This document shows positions 8,865 through 16,630 of a DNA stretch of 64,000 bases, in pieces. Both the position numbers and the translations under genes were made by a program. The stretch covers positions 38,617-102,616 of the forward strand of contig DWVE01000051.1 in assembly GCA_019120375.1 (NCBI GenBank). Reading direction: 5' to 3'. The notes beneath the pieces were generated by a model. That model was not told the DNA's origin and did not search any database. It saw only the letters and a list, made by a program, of their open reading frames with translations. How positions within the stretch are numbered: position 1 is the stretch's first letter; each line of letters opens with the position of its first letter. The stretch comes from Allofournierella_A excrementavium (lineage in GTDB: Bacteria > Bacillota > Clostridia > Oscillospirales > Ruminococcaceae).

Positions 8865-9814
8865 CCCCTGGCCTCCTTTTTGCCAAAGAGCTTGGCCCAC
8901 ACAAGGCCGAAGCAGCGGCCAACGAAGTAAAAGGGCAGGGCAAGTTTTGCCCCGGCGGGCAGGCGGCCCATCTCCTTGAGGAAGGGGCCCAGACCGCCGT
9001 ATTTGATGCGGTCGATGAGGGGGAAGAAGGTGCCCGCCAGCAGGCACCGGGTGAAGGGGTAGCGGCTGCCGAAGTAGGTTTTGCTCGCCAGCACCACGTC
9101 CAGAAAGTCGGCGTATTTTTTCACGGCGCTGGCCCGGGTGTTGTAGTTCTTGTGCTCGGCGCCAGGCCCGCCCACCCGGTAGGCGCTCATGGCCTCGTCC
9201 ATCACGAACACCCGCCCGCCGTCCAGATACAGCATGCACAAGGCAAAATCCGCGATGCTGCGGTTGGCGGTGACGTAGGCCTCCCGGGCCGGGTCGGGCG
9301 TGCGGAAGATGTTGCGCACCATGCAGGCGGTGCAGGAGTAGGTGACCCCCCGCAGGAAAAGCGGCATGGTGGCGTCGGCGTTGAGGATGCGTTTGTCGTC
9401 GGGCAGGGTGCCGTAGGTCTTGCCCTCATCGTCGGTGAGCAGCAGGGTGTGGCTCACCGCCAGATAGTCGGGGTGGGCGCGCAGAAAATCCGCCTGCTTT
9501 TGCAGCTTCGATTCGTCCCGCCACCAGTCGTCCCCTTCCAGGGTGCAGACGAACTCGCCCTTCGCGGCGCAAAGGCCCTCGTACCAGTTGCGGCTGATGC
9601 CCACATTTTTCTCCCGCAGGTTCAGCCGGATGCGTTCGGGATACTTGGCGGCGTACTCCTGCAAGATGGCGCGGGTGCCGTCGGTGCCGCAGTCCTCGGT
9701 GATGTAAACTTCAAAGTCGAAATCCGTCTTTTGGGCCAGAACGCTGTCGATGGCCTTGCGGATGTAGTGCTCCTGGTTGTAGGTGGTGATGACGACCGTC
9801 ACCAAAGGGGCCAT
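8861..9814 (-). CDS. Family 2 glycosyltransferase
   Basis: A 317-residue GT2 enzyme of a slightly different subgroup from its neighbours: VTVVITTYNQEHYIRKAIDS, then ITEDCGTDGTRAILQEYAAK in place of the usual DDGS, and TLEGDDWWRDESKL with the D-D-x-W motif. This subgroup often handles rhamnose or galactosyl transfers, but that is family lore rather than something seen here. The start is taken as the ATG at 9814 behind GGAAG with eight bases of spacing; the GTG at 9823 falls in the ribosome binding site. Confidence 0.87.
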   Translation of the reverse strand: MAPLVTVVITTYNQEHYIRKAIDSVLAQKTDFDFEVYITEDCGTDGTRAILQEYAAKYPERIRLNLREKNVGISRNWYEGLCAAKGEFVCTLEGDDWWRDESKLQKQADFLRAHPDYLAVSHTLLLTDDEGKTYGTLPDDKRILNADATMPLFLRGVTYSCTACMVRNIFRTPDPAREAYVTANRSIADFALCMLYLDGGRVFVMDEAMSAYRVGGPGAEHKNYNTRASAVKKYADFLDVVLASKTYFGSRYPFTRCLLAGTFFPLIDRIKYGGLGPFLKEMGRLPAGAKLALPFYFVGRCFGLVWAKLFGKKEARG

Positions 9815-9838
9815 GGGGTCCACTTCCTTTTCTTTGAA

Positions 9839-11086
9839 TCAGCCGCCGGGGCAAAGCCGGCGGTAAAGGTCCAGCAGGGCGGCGGCCACGGCCTTCGGGT
9901 CGTGGACGGCAAGGGCGCGCGCCCGGGCGGCGGCGGCCTTTTCCTCCGCCATGGCCGGGTCGGCCCAGAGGGCGGCCACGGCCTTTGCCATTTCGCCGGG
10001 GGCGGCGGGGTCGAACAGTTCGCCCTCTTTTTCGCTCAGCATGCTGGGCACGCCCCCCACCGCCGCGGCGGCGCAGGGCACCCCGGTGAGCATGGCCTCG
10101 CCCAGGGAGTTGGGGCTGTTCTCGATGCTGGAACACAGCAGGTAGGTCTCCGCCAGCAAAAACTGCTGGCGCATGCCCTCGGCGTTCAGAACGCCGGTGT
10201 AGTGGATGCGGTCGGCAACGCCCAGCCGGCGGGCAAGCTCGTCCAGATAGCCGGGGTACTCCGCCAGCCAGTGCACCAGCGGCCGCAGCAGGGGGCCTTT
10301 GTCCGGCGGGGGCCAGCCTGCCACAAAAAGCTGGGCGTCCGGCCATTGCTCTGCCAGCTGGGCCAGCGCCTCGATGGCCCGGTGCAGGCCCTTGAGGGGG
10401 ATGTTGCCCTGGCTGACGAACAGCCGGTGGGGCCGGGCGCTCTGCCGCTGCCAGCCGCCGGCATAGAACACCGGCCGCATGATCTCTGGCAGGTGGTGAT
10501 ACTCCGCCTCGGGAGCTACGGCGGCGCAGTATGCCTTGTCCCAGTCGGTGCGGCCCAGGATGTGCCGCGCCTTTGCCAGCACCGCCCGCTCCCGTTCGCC
10601 CCGGGCCAGCAGGCGCTCCTTCTGGGCCAGAACGGTCAGCCCGCCGGTGCGCCTTGCCAGCGCCTCTTTCAGCGGCTGACGGCGCAGAAAGCGGGGCGGC
10701 AGGCCGTCGGCCATGTGCTCGCCGCAGGGCCCGGCCAGGCCCTGGATGTAGACCAGCACCTTTTGGGGGTCAAAGCCTTCCAGCACCCAGGGCGCGTGGT
10801 CGTTCTCGGTGCCGAACAGCTGGATGAGGTCGGGTTTTTCCTCCGCCAGCGCCGTTTCCAGCGCCGGGCGGTCCCCGGCGGGCAGGCCGAGATAGGAAAC
10901 GCCGTCGATGCGCTCCCGGCAGGGGGCGGAAAGCTCCGGCGAAAAGCTGCACAGAACCAGGTCCAGCCCCTCTTTGGGCAGAGCGGCCAGAAGGCTCACC
11001 GCCCAGCTTCCGCTGGCCTGGGGGGCAAGGCCCAGCCGCCCGGAAAAGACGGGGGGCAGAAAATCCAGGACCCACATCACCTTCAT
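9839..11086 (-). CDS. Family 4 glycosyltransferase (first gene of the polysaccharide operon)
   Basis: A 415-residue GT-B fold enzyme beginning MKVMWVLDFLPPVFSGRLGL. The C-terminal domain has RLFVSQGNIPLKGLHRAIEA, a VAGWPPP segment in the usual VG-G position, and SSIENSPNSLGEAMLTGVPC, the E-x7-E donor site. GGAGG lies eight bases before the ATG at 11086; a longer reading to 11308 would run through the promoter region. It is the first gene of the 11-kb minus-strand operon and lies behind the promoter at 11143-11171. Likely a retaining transferase that starts or extends the repeat unit. Confidence 0.88.
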   Translation of the reverse strand: MKVMWVLDFLPPVFSGRLGLAPQASGSWAVSLLAALPKEGLDLVLCSFSPELSAPCRERIDGVSYLGLPAGDRPALETALAEEKPDLIQLFGTENDHAPWVLEGFDPQKVLVYIQGLAGPCGEHMADGLPPRFLRRQPLKEALARRTGGLTVLAQKERLLARGERERAVLAKARHILGRTDWDKAYCAAVAPEAEYHHLPEIMRPVFYAGGWQRQSARPHRLFVSQGNIPLKGLHRAIEALAQLAEQWPDAQLFVAGWPPPDKGPLLRPLVHWLAEYPGYLDELARRLGVADRIHYTGVLNAEGMRQQFLLAETYLLCSSIENSPNSLGEAMLTGVPCAAAAVGGVPSMLSEKEGELFDPAAPGEMAKAVAALWADPAMAEEKAAAARARALAVHDPKAVAAALLDLYRRLCPGG

Positions 11087-11142
11087 CGCATTTTCCTCCG
11101 CTGGTTTTGTTTGGCCGCGCGGCCCACACTTATACAGATTAG

Positions 11143-11171
11143 AGTATAGCAAAAAACGGGCCTCCTTGCAA
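11143..11171 (-). promoter_or_regulatory. Promoter of the polysaccharide operon
   Basis: On the minus strand, -35 TTGCAA (11166-11171), a 17-base spacer and -10 TATACT (11143-11148). It lies 57 bases upstream of the GT4 start and is the only good promoter I see for the operon down to base 1. Confidence 0.7.
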
Positions 11172-11194
11172 CAAAGGGGCTGGGCCCTCCGCCG

Positions 11195-11224
11195 TTGCAA
11201 AGCCCCGGCGCGCTGTGGTACAAT
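11195..11224 (+). promoter_or_regulatory. Promoter of the DUF4422 gene
   Basis: TTGCAA (11195-11200), an 18-base spacer and TACAAT (11219-11224), 49 bases before the ATG at 11274. It is arranged back to back with the operon promoter at 11143-11171. Confidence 0.65.
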
Positions 11225-11273
11225 AAGCGCAAACCACACCGCCCGCACGCCGGGCAAAAAAGGAGGACACACC

Positions 11274-12098
11274 ATGGGCGAAACGGCGATCCTGATCGCG
11301 GCCCACAAGCCCTTTGACCCGCCCGCGCTGGAGGGCTATCTGCCGGTGCAGGTGGGCGCGGCGCTGGCCCAGAAGGACCTGGGCTTTCAGCGGGACGACG
11401 AGGGGGAGAACATCTCGGTCAAAAACCCTCAGTACTGCGAGCTCACCGCCCAGTATTGGGCCTGGAAGAACCTGACCGGGCCCCGGGTGATGGGCCTTGT
11501 GCACTACCGGCGTTATTTCGTGAAGGACATGTACGCCTCCGACGTGAAGAGCCAGATCCTCACCGCCGCCGAGGCGGACGCCCTTCTGGAAAAGTACGAC
11601 ATCATCCTGCCCAAGCCCGTCTACAAGCTGGCCTACAACGGCACGCTCTATCATTCGAAACCCCGGGAAGGGCAGGACAAGCCCCTGCTGCTTTTGGAGG
11701 ACATCGTCACCCGCCGCTGCCCGGAGTATCTGCCCTCCTTTGAAAAGTTCGTCTACGGCCACCGGGCCAGCTTCGGCAACATGCTGGTGGCGAAACGGGA
11801 AATCTTCTGCGCTTACAGCGCCTGGATGTTCCCCCTGCTGGAGGAGTTCGAGCGCCTGGGCGAAGAACAGGGCATCCTGGACCCGCGGATGTGCGGCTTC
11901 ATCTCGGAGTATCTGCTCTGCATCTGGGCCGACCATAACTTTGCACCAGAGAAAATTTGTTTCATGGACGTGGCCAACACCGAGGCGGACCGCCGGGCGC
12001 TGGGCTACCGGGTGCGCAAAGCCCTGGTGAAAACAGGGCTGTTCGAGCCGGTGAGCCGCGCGGCCTTCGCGGTGTATTACAGAATCAAAGGCTGCTGA
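11274..12098 (+). CDS. DUF4422 family protein, putative polysaccharide glycosyltransferase
   Basis: A 274-residue cytoplasmic protein of the DUF4422 family, found in capsule and exopolysaccharide clusters and considered a glycosyltransferase-type enzyme. Recognisable family segments are ILIAAHKPFDPP near the start, ISVKNPQYCELTAQYWAWKN, GLVHYRRYF at about residues 75-83, and the C-terminal GFISEYLLCIWADHN. AGGAGG precedes the ATG. It is divergent from the polysaccharide operon and is the only family member on this strand, so it probably acts on the same glycan. The catalytic residues are not established. Confidence 0.85.
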   Translation: MGETAILIAAHKPFDPPALEGYLPVQVGAALAQKDLGFQRDDEGENISVKNPQYCELTAQYWAWKNLTGPRVMGLVHYRRYFVKDMYASDVKSQILTAAEADALLEKYDIILPKPVYKLAYNGTLYHSKPREGQDKPLLLLEDIVTRRCPEYLPSFEKFVYGHRASFGNMLVAKREIFCAYSAWMFPLLEEFERLGEEQGILDPRMCGFISEYLLCIWADHNFAPEKICFMDVANTEADRRALGYRVRKALVKTGLFEPVSRAAFAVYYRIKGC

Positions 12099-12120
12099 AA
12101 AGCTCCGTGCCGCAAAGCAC

Positions 12121-12149
12121 TTGCGCAGGATGAAAAAAGAGCGTAAGAT
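12121..12149 (+). promoter_or_regulatory. Promoter of the MarR regulator gene
   Basis: TTGCGC (12121-12126), 17 bases, TAAGAT (12144-12149), 56 bases before the ATG. No copy of the GTTAGC...GCTAAC palindrome occurs here, so autoregulation through that site is not evident. Confidence 0.5.
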
Positions 12150-12205
12150 AAAAAACCGCGCGGTGTGAAATCAGCGCAGAACTGCCAGAAAAGCGAGGAA
12201 ACGGA

Positions 12206-12685
12206 ATGGAGCGCGTGGAACTGATCCGGACCCTGATGGAGGAAAAGCGCCGCGGCATGGAAGCCTATGAGCGGTATCTGAACGAAAAGCACCTTTATGC
12301 CCCCGGCATGATGCTCTACATGCGGGAGGCGCACTTTCTCACCGCAGTCGGCCCCGGCGGCGAGCCCACCGTTTCGGAGCTGGCCGCCCGCCTGGGCGTG
12401 ACCCACGGGGCGGTGTCGCAGCTGGCCGGCCGCCTTGAGAAAAAGGGGCTGGTGCAGCGCACCGCGAACCCCAAGGACCGCCGCCAGTCCATCGTGCGGC
12501 TCACCGACGCGGGCAAGGAGCTGTGCCGCCGCCACCAGGCCGCCGACCGGCGCAACTACGGCTACATCAGCCAGTGGCTGGACGGCTTTTCCGACGAAGA
12601 AGTCAGCCTTGTGCTGCGCTACGAAGCCCGCATGCGCGATTTGTTCGAGTCGCTGAACAAGGACATCGGCGAGCGATTGTTGTGA
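12206..12685 (+). CDS. MarR family transcriptional regulator
   Basis: A 159-residue winged-helix repressor. The HTH region is PTVSELAARLGVTHGAVSQL (about residues 55-75), followed by the wing KKGLVQRTANPKDRRQSIVR, in which the DRR motif is the family's DNA-contacting hallmark. It should act as a dimer and release DNA when a small ligand binds. It precedes an amino-acid permease and a PLP-dependent lyase, and the intergenic stretch contains three similar palindromes (12762, 12848, 12910) that are its most likely operators. The ligand is unknown; a sulfur amino acid or peptide would fit the neighbours. Confidence 0.9.
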   Translation: MERVELIRTLMEEKRRGMEAYERYLNEKHLYAPGMMLYMREAHFLTAVGPGGEPTVSELAARLGVTHGAVSQLAGRLEKKGLVQRTANPKDRRQSIVRLTDAGKELCRRHQAADRRNYGYISQWLDGFSDEEVSLVLRYEARMRDLFESLNKDIGERLL

Positions 12686-12711
12686 AAATACACAAACAGC
12701 CTTGCAAAAGA

Positions 12712-12754
12712 CCTCTGTTTTGCCAAATTGACAAAGCAGAGGCCTTCTCTTTAT
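12712..12754 (+). terminator. Hairpin after the MarR gene
   Basis: An 11-bp stem (CCTCTGTTTTG with CAAAGCAGAGG, one G-U pair), 9-base loop, followed by a pyrimidine-rich run. It overlaps the -35 element of the next promoter, so termination and initiation signals are interlocked. Confidence 0.5.
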
Positions 12755-12757
12755 AAT
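12728..12757 (+). promoter_or_regulatory. Consensus promoter for the permease-lyase transcript
   Basis: Perfect TTGACA (12728-12733), 18-base spacer and perfect TATAAT (12752-12757). The first operator palindrome starts five bases after the -10, covering the expected transcription start, which is a classic repression geometry. Confidence 0.8.
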
Positions 12758-12761
12758 TTAT

Positions 12762-12774
12762 GTTAGCAGCTAAC
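12762..12774. promoter_or_regulatory. Operator-like palindrome 1 (GTTAGCAGCTAAC)
   Basis: A 13-bp inverted repeat with six-base arms and one central base, placed at the start site of the consensus promoter. Identical copy at 12848. Confidence 0.7.
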
Positions 12775-12810
12775 AAAATTTTCCGACATGGCAAACCTGC
12801 CTTTTTCCAT

Positions 12811-12838
12811 CGCCGGAAGGCCCGGCGGTTTCTTTTTG
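12811..12838 (+). terminator. Leader hairpin 2
   Basis: CGCCGG/CCGGCG stem with a five-base loop, followed by TTTCTTTTT. It lies in the leader of the permease transcript between operator copies 1 and 2. Confidence 0.55.
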
Positions 12839-12847
12839 GGCAAATAG

Positions 12848-12860
12848 GTTAGCAGCTAAC
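12848..12860. promoter_or_regulatory. Operator-like palindrome 2 (GTTAGCAGCTAAC)
   Basis: An exact second copy of the palindrome at 12762, 86 bases downstream. No strong promoter hexamers flank it. Confidence 0.6.
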
Positions 12861-12873
12861 AAAAAGGGCCCCT

Positions 12874-12896
12874 GCCGGCGGGAGCGCCGGCTTTTT
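12874..12896 (+). terminator. Leader hairpin 3 with T-run
   Basis: Perfect seven-bp stem GCCGGCG/CGCCGGC, loop GGAG, then TTTTT. It is a compact intrinsic terminator between palindromes 2 and 3, upstream of the permease gene. Confidence 0.65.
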
Positions 12897-12909
12897 GAAA
12901 CACATTTGC

Positions 12910-12922
12910 GTTAGCATGTAAC
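12910..12922. promoter_or_regulatory. Operator-like palindrome 3 (GTTAGCATGTAAC)
   Basis: A degenerate third copy, 62 bases after copy 2; the right arm is TGTAAC instead of GCTAAC. Confidence 0.5.
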
Positions 12923-13041
12923 GAATTGAAAGGAAGGTGCAGGCCAAAATCGCCCCGGGCAGGGCACAGGGCCCGGCGGGGCGGCGGGGAAACGATCGCA
13001 TCTCAACGCTGCAACGACCTGAATCAAGGAGGAATCAAACC

Positions 13042-14373
13042 ATGTCTCAAACTGAAACCGGCGCCCAGAACAAAAAACTCACGCGCACCGACCTGTTCTC
13101 CATGGCCATCGGCCAGATCATCGGCGTGGGCATCATGACCATGACCGGCATCGCCATCGGCTTCACCGGCCGCTCGGTGAATCTGGCCTATCTGCTGGCG
13201 GGCGTGCTGACCATCGTGTCCGCCATTCCCCAGATCTACATCGGCGGCACCGCCAACTTCCCCGGCGGCCAGTACTCCCAGATCGCCGTGCTGGCGGGCC
13301 AGAAGCTGGCCGGCATCTACACCTTCGTGAACCTGGCCATGTCGCTGGCCATCTCCATGTACACTTTGTCCTTTGCCGATTACTTCCTGGCCCTGGTGCC
13401 CGGCGTGAACGTGAAGCTGCTGAGCTTCATCGTGCTCACCGCCCTGTTCGGCATGCACCTGTTCGGCATCAAGCAGGCGGCCCGCCTGCAGAACATCCTG
13501 TGCGTGGTGCTGGCGGTGGCCATCGGCGCCTATGTGGCGTTCGGCATCGGCCACATCCAGCCGGACTACATGGCTCCTGACCAGTTCATGACCGGCGGGA
13601 TCACCGGCTTTCTGCTGGCCGCCGTGTATCTGAACTTCGCCTGCGGCGGCGCGACCTATGTGGTGAATTACAGCTCCCAAGCCAAGAACCCCACCAAGGA
13701 CATTCCATTCGTCATCATCGTTTCCACCGGCGCCATCGTGGTGCTGTATGCTGTGATGAGCACCATCGCCGCCGGTGTGCTGCCGGTGAGCGAGGTGGCG
13801 AACCAGCCCCTGAGCGTGTCCGCCGCTGTGTTCATGCCCGGCCCGGTCCACACCTTCTTCGTGGTGGGCGGCGCCATCTTCGCGCTGCTGACCACCCTGA
13901 ACTTCTCCATCGGCATGATGACCTATCCCGCCCTGCGCGCCTGCAAGGACGGCTGGCTGCCCAAGGGCCTGGCCACCTGCAACAAGAAGTTCGGCACCCC
14001 CCACTGGATCCTGCTGGCCTTCTACCTCATCGGCCTGGTGCCCATCCTCGTGGGCCTGGACCTGACCACCGTTGCCAACAGCACCGTGATCCTGACCACC
14101 GCCATCCGCGGCGTTATCGCCTATGCGGCGCTGCGCCTGCCCAAGATCATGCCGGAACTGTGGGGCCAGTCCAAGTTCCATGTGAGCGGCACGGTGCTGA
14201 AGGTGGTCTGCGGCCTGACCCTGGTCATCACCGTCATCTCCATCGTGCTGCTGCTGGTGAGCACCGCGCCGGTGCAGATCCTGGGCAACTGCTGCATCCT
14301 GGCCCTGGCCGTGGTGCTGGCCTTCGCCCGCAACCGCCATGTCAAGCTGGAGGCAAACTACACCGCGAAATAA
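13042..14373 (+). CDS. APC superfamily amino-acid permease
   Basis: A 443-residue integral membrane transporter. The N-terminal segment FSMAIGQIIGVGIMTMTGIA matches the G-x-G-I-G hallmark of TM1 in APC carriers, and about 12 hydrophobic spans follow. The start MSQTETGAQNKK at 13042 is preceded by AAGGAGG; a longer reading to 12937 has no ribosome binding site. It lies under the MarR-type operators and 63 bases before the MalY-like lyase, so the pair probably imports and breaks down one class of amino acid, with sulfur-containing substrates as the best guess. Specificity is not readable from sequence. Confidence 0.87.
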   Translation: MSQTETGAQNKKLTRTDLFSMAIGQIIGVGIMTMTGIAIGFTGRSVNLAYLLAGVLTIVSAIPQIYIGGTANFPGGQYSQIAVLAGQKLAGIYTFVNLAMSLAISMYTLSFADYFLALVPGVNVKLLSFIVLTALFGMHLFGIKQAARLQNILCVVLAVAIGAYVAFGIGHIQPDYMAPDQFMTGGITGFLLAAVYLNFACGGATYVVNYSSQAKNPTKDIPFVIIVSTGAIVVLYAVMSTIAAGVLPVSEVANQPLSVSAAVFMPGPVHTFFVVGGAIFALLTTLNFSIGMMTYPALRACKDGWLPKGLATCNKKFGTPHWILLAFYLIGLVPILVGLDLTTVANSTVILTTAIRGVIAYAALRLPKIMPELWGQSKFHVSGTVLKVVCGLTLVITVISIVLLLVSTAPVQILGNCCILALAVVLAFARNRHVKLEANYTAK

Positions 14374-14436
14374 GCCTGCCGGCGGCTGTGCCGGCAGGCC
14401 CCCGCCGCCGGCGGGGGAACGAAGGAGGAAAGACCC

Positions 14437-15630
14437 ATGACATACGATTTTGACCGCAAAGTGGACCGCAAGAGCACCAACGACATGAAATGGCACGCCA
14501 AGGCGGTGAGCATGTATCTGCACCGGGAGATCCCCGAGACCATGATCCCCATGTGGCTGGCGGACACCGAGTTCGCCTGCCCGCCCTGCATCGTGAAGGC
14601 GGTCGAGGCGCGGGCAGCCAAGGAGATCTTTGGCTACTGCGCCCCCATGGAGAGCTACTACGCCGCCGTGTGCGGCTGGCAAAAGCGCCGCCACAACTGG
14701 GATGTGTCCCCCGCGTGGGTGACCCAGCTGCCCTCGGTGGTGGCGGGCATCAACATCGCCATCCGCGCCTTCAGCCAGCCGGGCGACGGCGTCATCATCC
14801 AGCAGCCGGTGTACGACCCCTTTGCCACCATCGTGCAGCAGGCGGGCCGCGTCGTGGTGAACAACGCGCTGGTTGAGACCGGGCACGGCTTTGAGATGAA
14901 CTTCGACGAGCTGGCCCGGCTTGCGGCGAAGCCTGAAAACAAGATCATGGTGCTGTGCAGCCCCCACAACCCGGTGGGCCGGGTGTGGAAGGAGGAGGAG
15001 CTGCGCCGCGTGGCGGACATCTGCGCCGCCAACGACGTGCTGCTGGTGTGCGACGAGATCCACAGCGACATCGTCTACACCGGCCACCGGCACATCCCCA
15101 TCCTGGCGCTGGACGAAAAGTACAGCCAGAAGTGCATCCTGCTCAACGCCCCCGGCAAGACCTTCAACGTGGCGGGCCTCAAGTCCAGCTACTCCATCAT
15201 CCCCAGCGAGGAGCTGCGCAAGGCGTTCAACGCCATGCAGGTGGCCATGTCGCTGGATGTGAAAAACACCTTCGGCCTGGAGGGCACCATCGCGGCCTAC
15301 ACCGACGAGGGCGAGGAGTGGATGGAGCAGGAGCTGGCCTATCTGGAGCAGAACATGGCCTTTGCGTCGGAATTTGTGGAAAAGAACATGCCCGACGCAA
15401 AGCTGCCCAAGCCGGAAGGCACCTTCCTGGGCTGGCTGGACCTGCGGGGCCTGGGCCTTTCGGACGAGGAACTGTTCCGGCGCATCGTGCTGGAGGCGGC
15501 GGTCATCTGCGTGCCCGGCGGCTGGTTCGGCCCCGGCGGAGAGGGCCACATCCGCCTGAACGCGGGCTGCCCCCGCGCCATGCTGCAGGAGGCGCTGGAG
15601 CGCATCCGCGACGTGCTTTACAAGAAATAA
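14437..15630 (+). CDS. MalY/PatB-type PLP-dependent aminotransferase (putative cystathionine beta-lyase)
   Basis: A 397-residue fold-type I PLP enzyme. Seen motifs: MIPMWLADTEFACPPCIVKA near the N-terminus (the MWVADMDF region of MalY/PatB), SPHNPVGRVW, CDEIHSDIVY with the Asp that pairs with the pyridine nitrogen, and the Schiff-base lysine in APGKTFNVAGLKSSY. Family members cleave C-S bonds of cystathionine or cysteine and some also regulate. AAGGAGG precedes the ATG. It shares a transcript with the permease, consistent with uptake followed by beta-elimination. It could instead be a true aminotransferase. Confidence 0.88.
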   Translation: MTYDFDRKVDRKSTNDMKWHAKAVSMYLHREIPETMIPMWLADTEFACPPCIVKAVEARAAKEIFGYCAPMESYYAAVCGWQKRRHNWDVSPAWVTQLPSVVAGINIAIRAFSQPGDGVIIQQPVYDPFATIVQQAGRVVVNNALVETGHGFEMNFDELARLAAKPENKIMVLCSPHNPVGRVWKEEELRRVADICAANDVLLVCDEIHSDIVYTGHRHIPILALDEKYSQKCILLNAPGKTFNVAGLKSSYSIIPSEELRKAFNAMQVAMSLDVKNTFGLEGTIAAYTDEGEEWMEQELAYLEQNMAFASEFVEKNMPDAKLPKPEGTFLGWLDLRGLGLSDEELFRRIVLEAAVICVPGGWFGPGGEGHIRLNAGCPRAMLQEALERIRDVLYKK

Positions 15631-15642
15631 GAAAAACGAAGG

Positions 15643-15678
15643 GGAGCCCCCATGCTTTGCATGGGGGCTCCTTTTTTT
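15643..15678 (+). terminator. Intrinsic terminator of the permease-lyase operon
   Basis: Perfect 12-bp stem (GGAGCCCCCATG with CATGGGGGCTCC), loop CTTTG, then seven T. It lies just before the convergent DUF1835 gene. Confidence 0.9.
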
Positions 15679-15685
15679 GCGTGTT

Positions 15686-16618
15686 TCAAAGGCCGGCCTT
15701 GCGCAGCACCCGGTCATAGACCGGGCGGCCGGGGCGCGGGCCCTCGATTTCTTCCAAAAGACCTTTCTGCACCAGCGCCTCGATGCGTCTGGCGGCAAAG
15801 CCGTCGCTCACGCCGGGGCGCAGGGTGCACAGCAGCCGCCCGATGGCCTCGGCCTCCCGGAACTCTTGCGGCAGGGCGCGCAGGACCTCCAGCACGAAGC
15901 AGTCGTAAAAATCCTCCGGAACGCTCACAAGGCGGCCGTTCACCACCGCCCGCAGGGGGGCGTTCTGCGCCGCCAGCAGCGCCCACTCCTGGGCCAGGGC
16001 GTTCAGCGCCGGGGCGGGCAGGGGAGTGGGGTCGGCCAGCGCGGCCCAGTGCCAGGGCTCCACTTCGCCCCAGCCGTCGTACCGCACCGCGGTGCCGTCC
16101 GGCCGCGCTTCAAACTCCGGCAGCCGCACCCGTTCCACTCGCAGCTTGTCAAAGCCCAGAGGCCGCAGCCAGGCCGCCAGAGAGCGGATGCCGCAGGCAG
16201 CGTCCGCACCGGGGCTCTGCCACACCCGCACCACTTCCCCGCAGGCGGCCCGTTGGCGCAGGGTTTCCAGCGCCCCGCGGGCTTCGGCCAGCATCTTTTC
16301 GGCCACCTCCGCGTTCTCGGCGCTGTCCATGGCCCAAAGGCCCGCCAGCTCCGCCTTGCGTTTTTCGCCCGGTTCGGCCTCGGAAATATCCCCCACGCTC
16401 AAAGCCAGGGGCAGGCAGACCACGTCGGCGGGCCTGCCCTCCATGGGCAGGGCCCCGGCGGCCCGCTGCCTTTGGCGGGCGGTCTCCCGCTTTGCGGCAA
16501 GGCGGCCCAGCGGCCCGCCCGCGCCGCCGATGACGGCCACCGCCGCCGCGCCCCCCGGGCCGGAGAGCGCCACCCGCAGGCTGCCTTTTTCCGAGGTGGA
16601 AAAGACCACATGCACCAT
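15686..16618 (-). CDS. DUF1835/DUF3658 domain protein
   Basis: A 310-residue protein beginning MVHVVFSTSEKGSLRVAL, the signature of the DUF1835 N-terminal domain; the C-terminal half (from about residue 200) resembles the accompanying DUF3658 domain. The function of the family is unknown. GGAGG precedes the ATG at 16618. It is the last gene of the GntR-ABC operon, 12 bases after a membrane-protein gene, and may be carried along rather than being part of the transporter. No membrane spans or signal peptide are visible. Confidence 0.75.
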   Translation of the reverse strand: MVHVVFSTSEKGSLRVALSGPGGAAAVAVIGGAGGPLGRLAAKRETARQRQRAAGALPMEGRPADVVCLPLALSVGDISEAEPGEKRKAELAGLWAMDSAENAEVAEKMLAEARGALETLRQRAACGEVVRVWQSPGADAACGIRSLAAWLRPLGFDKLRVERVRLPEFEARPDGTAVRYDGWGEVEPWHWAALADPTPLPAPALNALAQEWALLAAQNAPLRAVVNGRLVSVPEDFYDCFVLEVLRALPQEFREAEAIGRLLCTLRPGVSDGFAARRIEALVQKGLLEEIEGPRPGRPVYDRVLRKAGL

Positions 16619-16630
16619 GCTTTTGCCTCC

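Noticed and set aside
13024..15798. 924-codon minus-strand reading frame
   Set aside because: Antisense to the APC permease and the MalY-like lyase, His/Gln/Ala-rich and with no domain.
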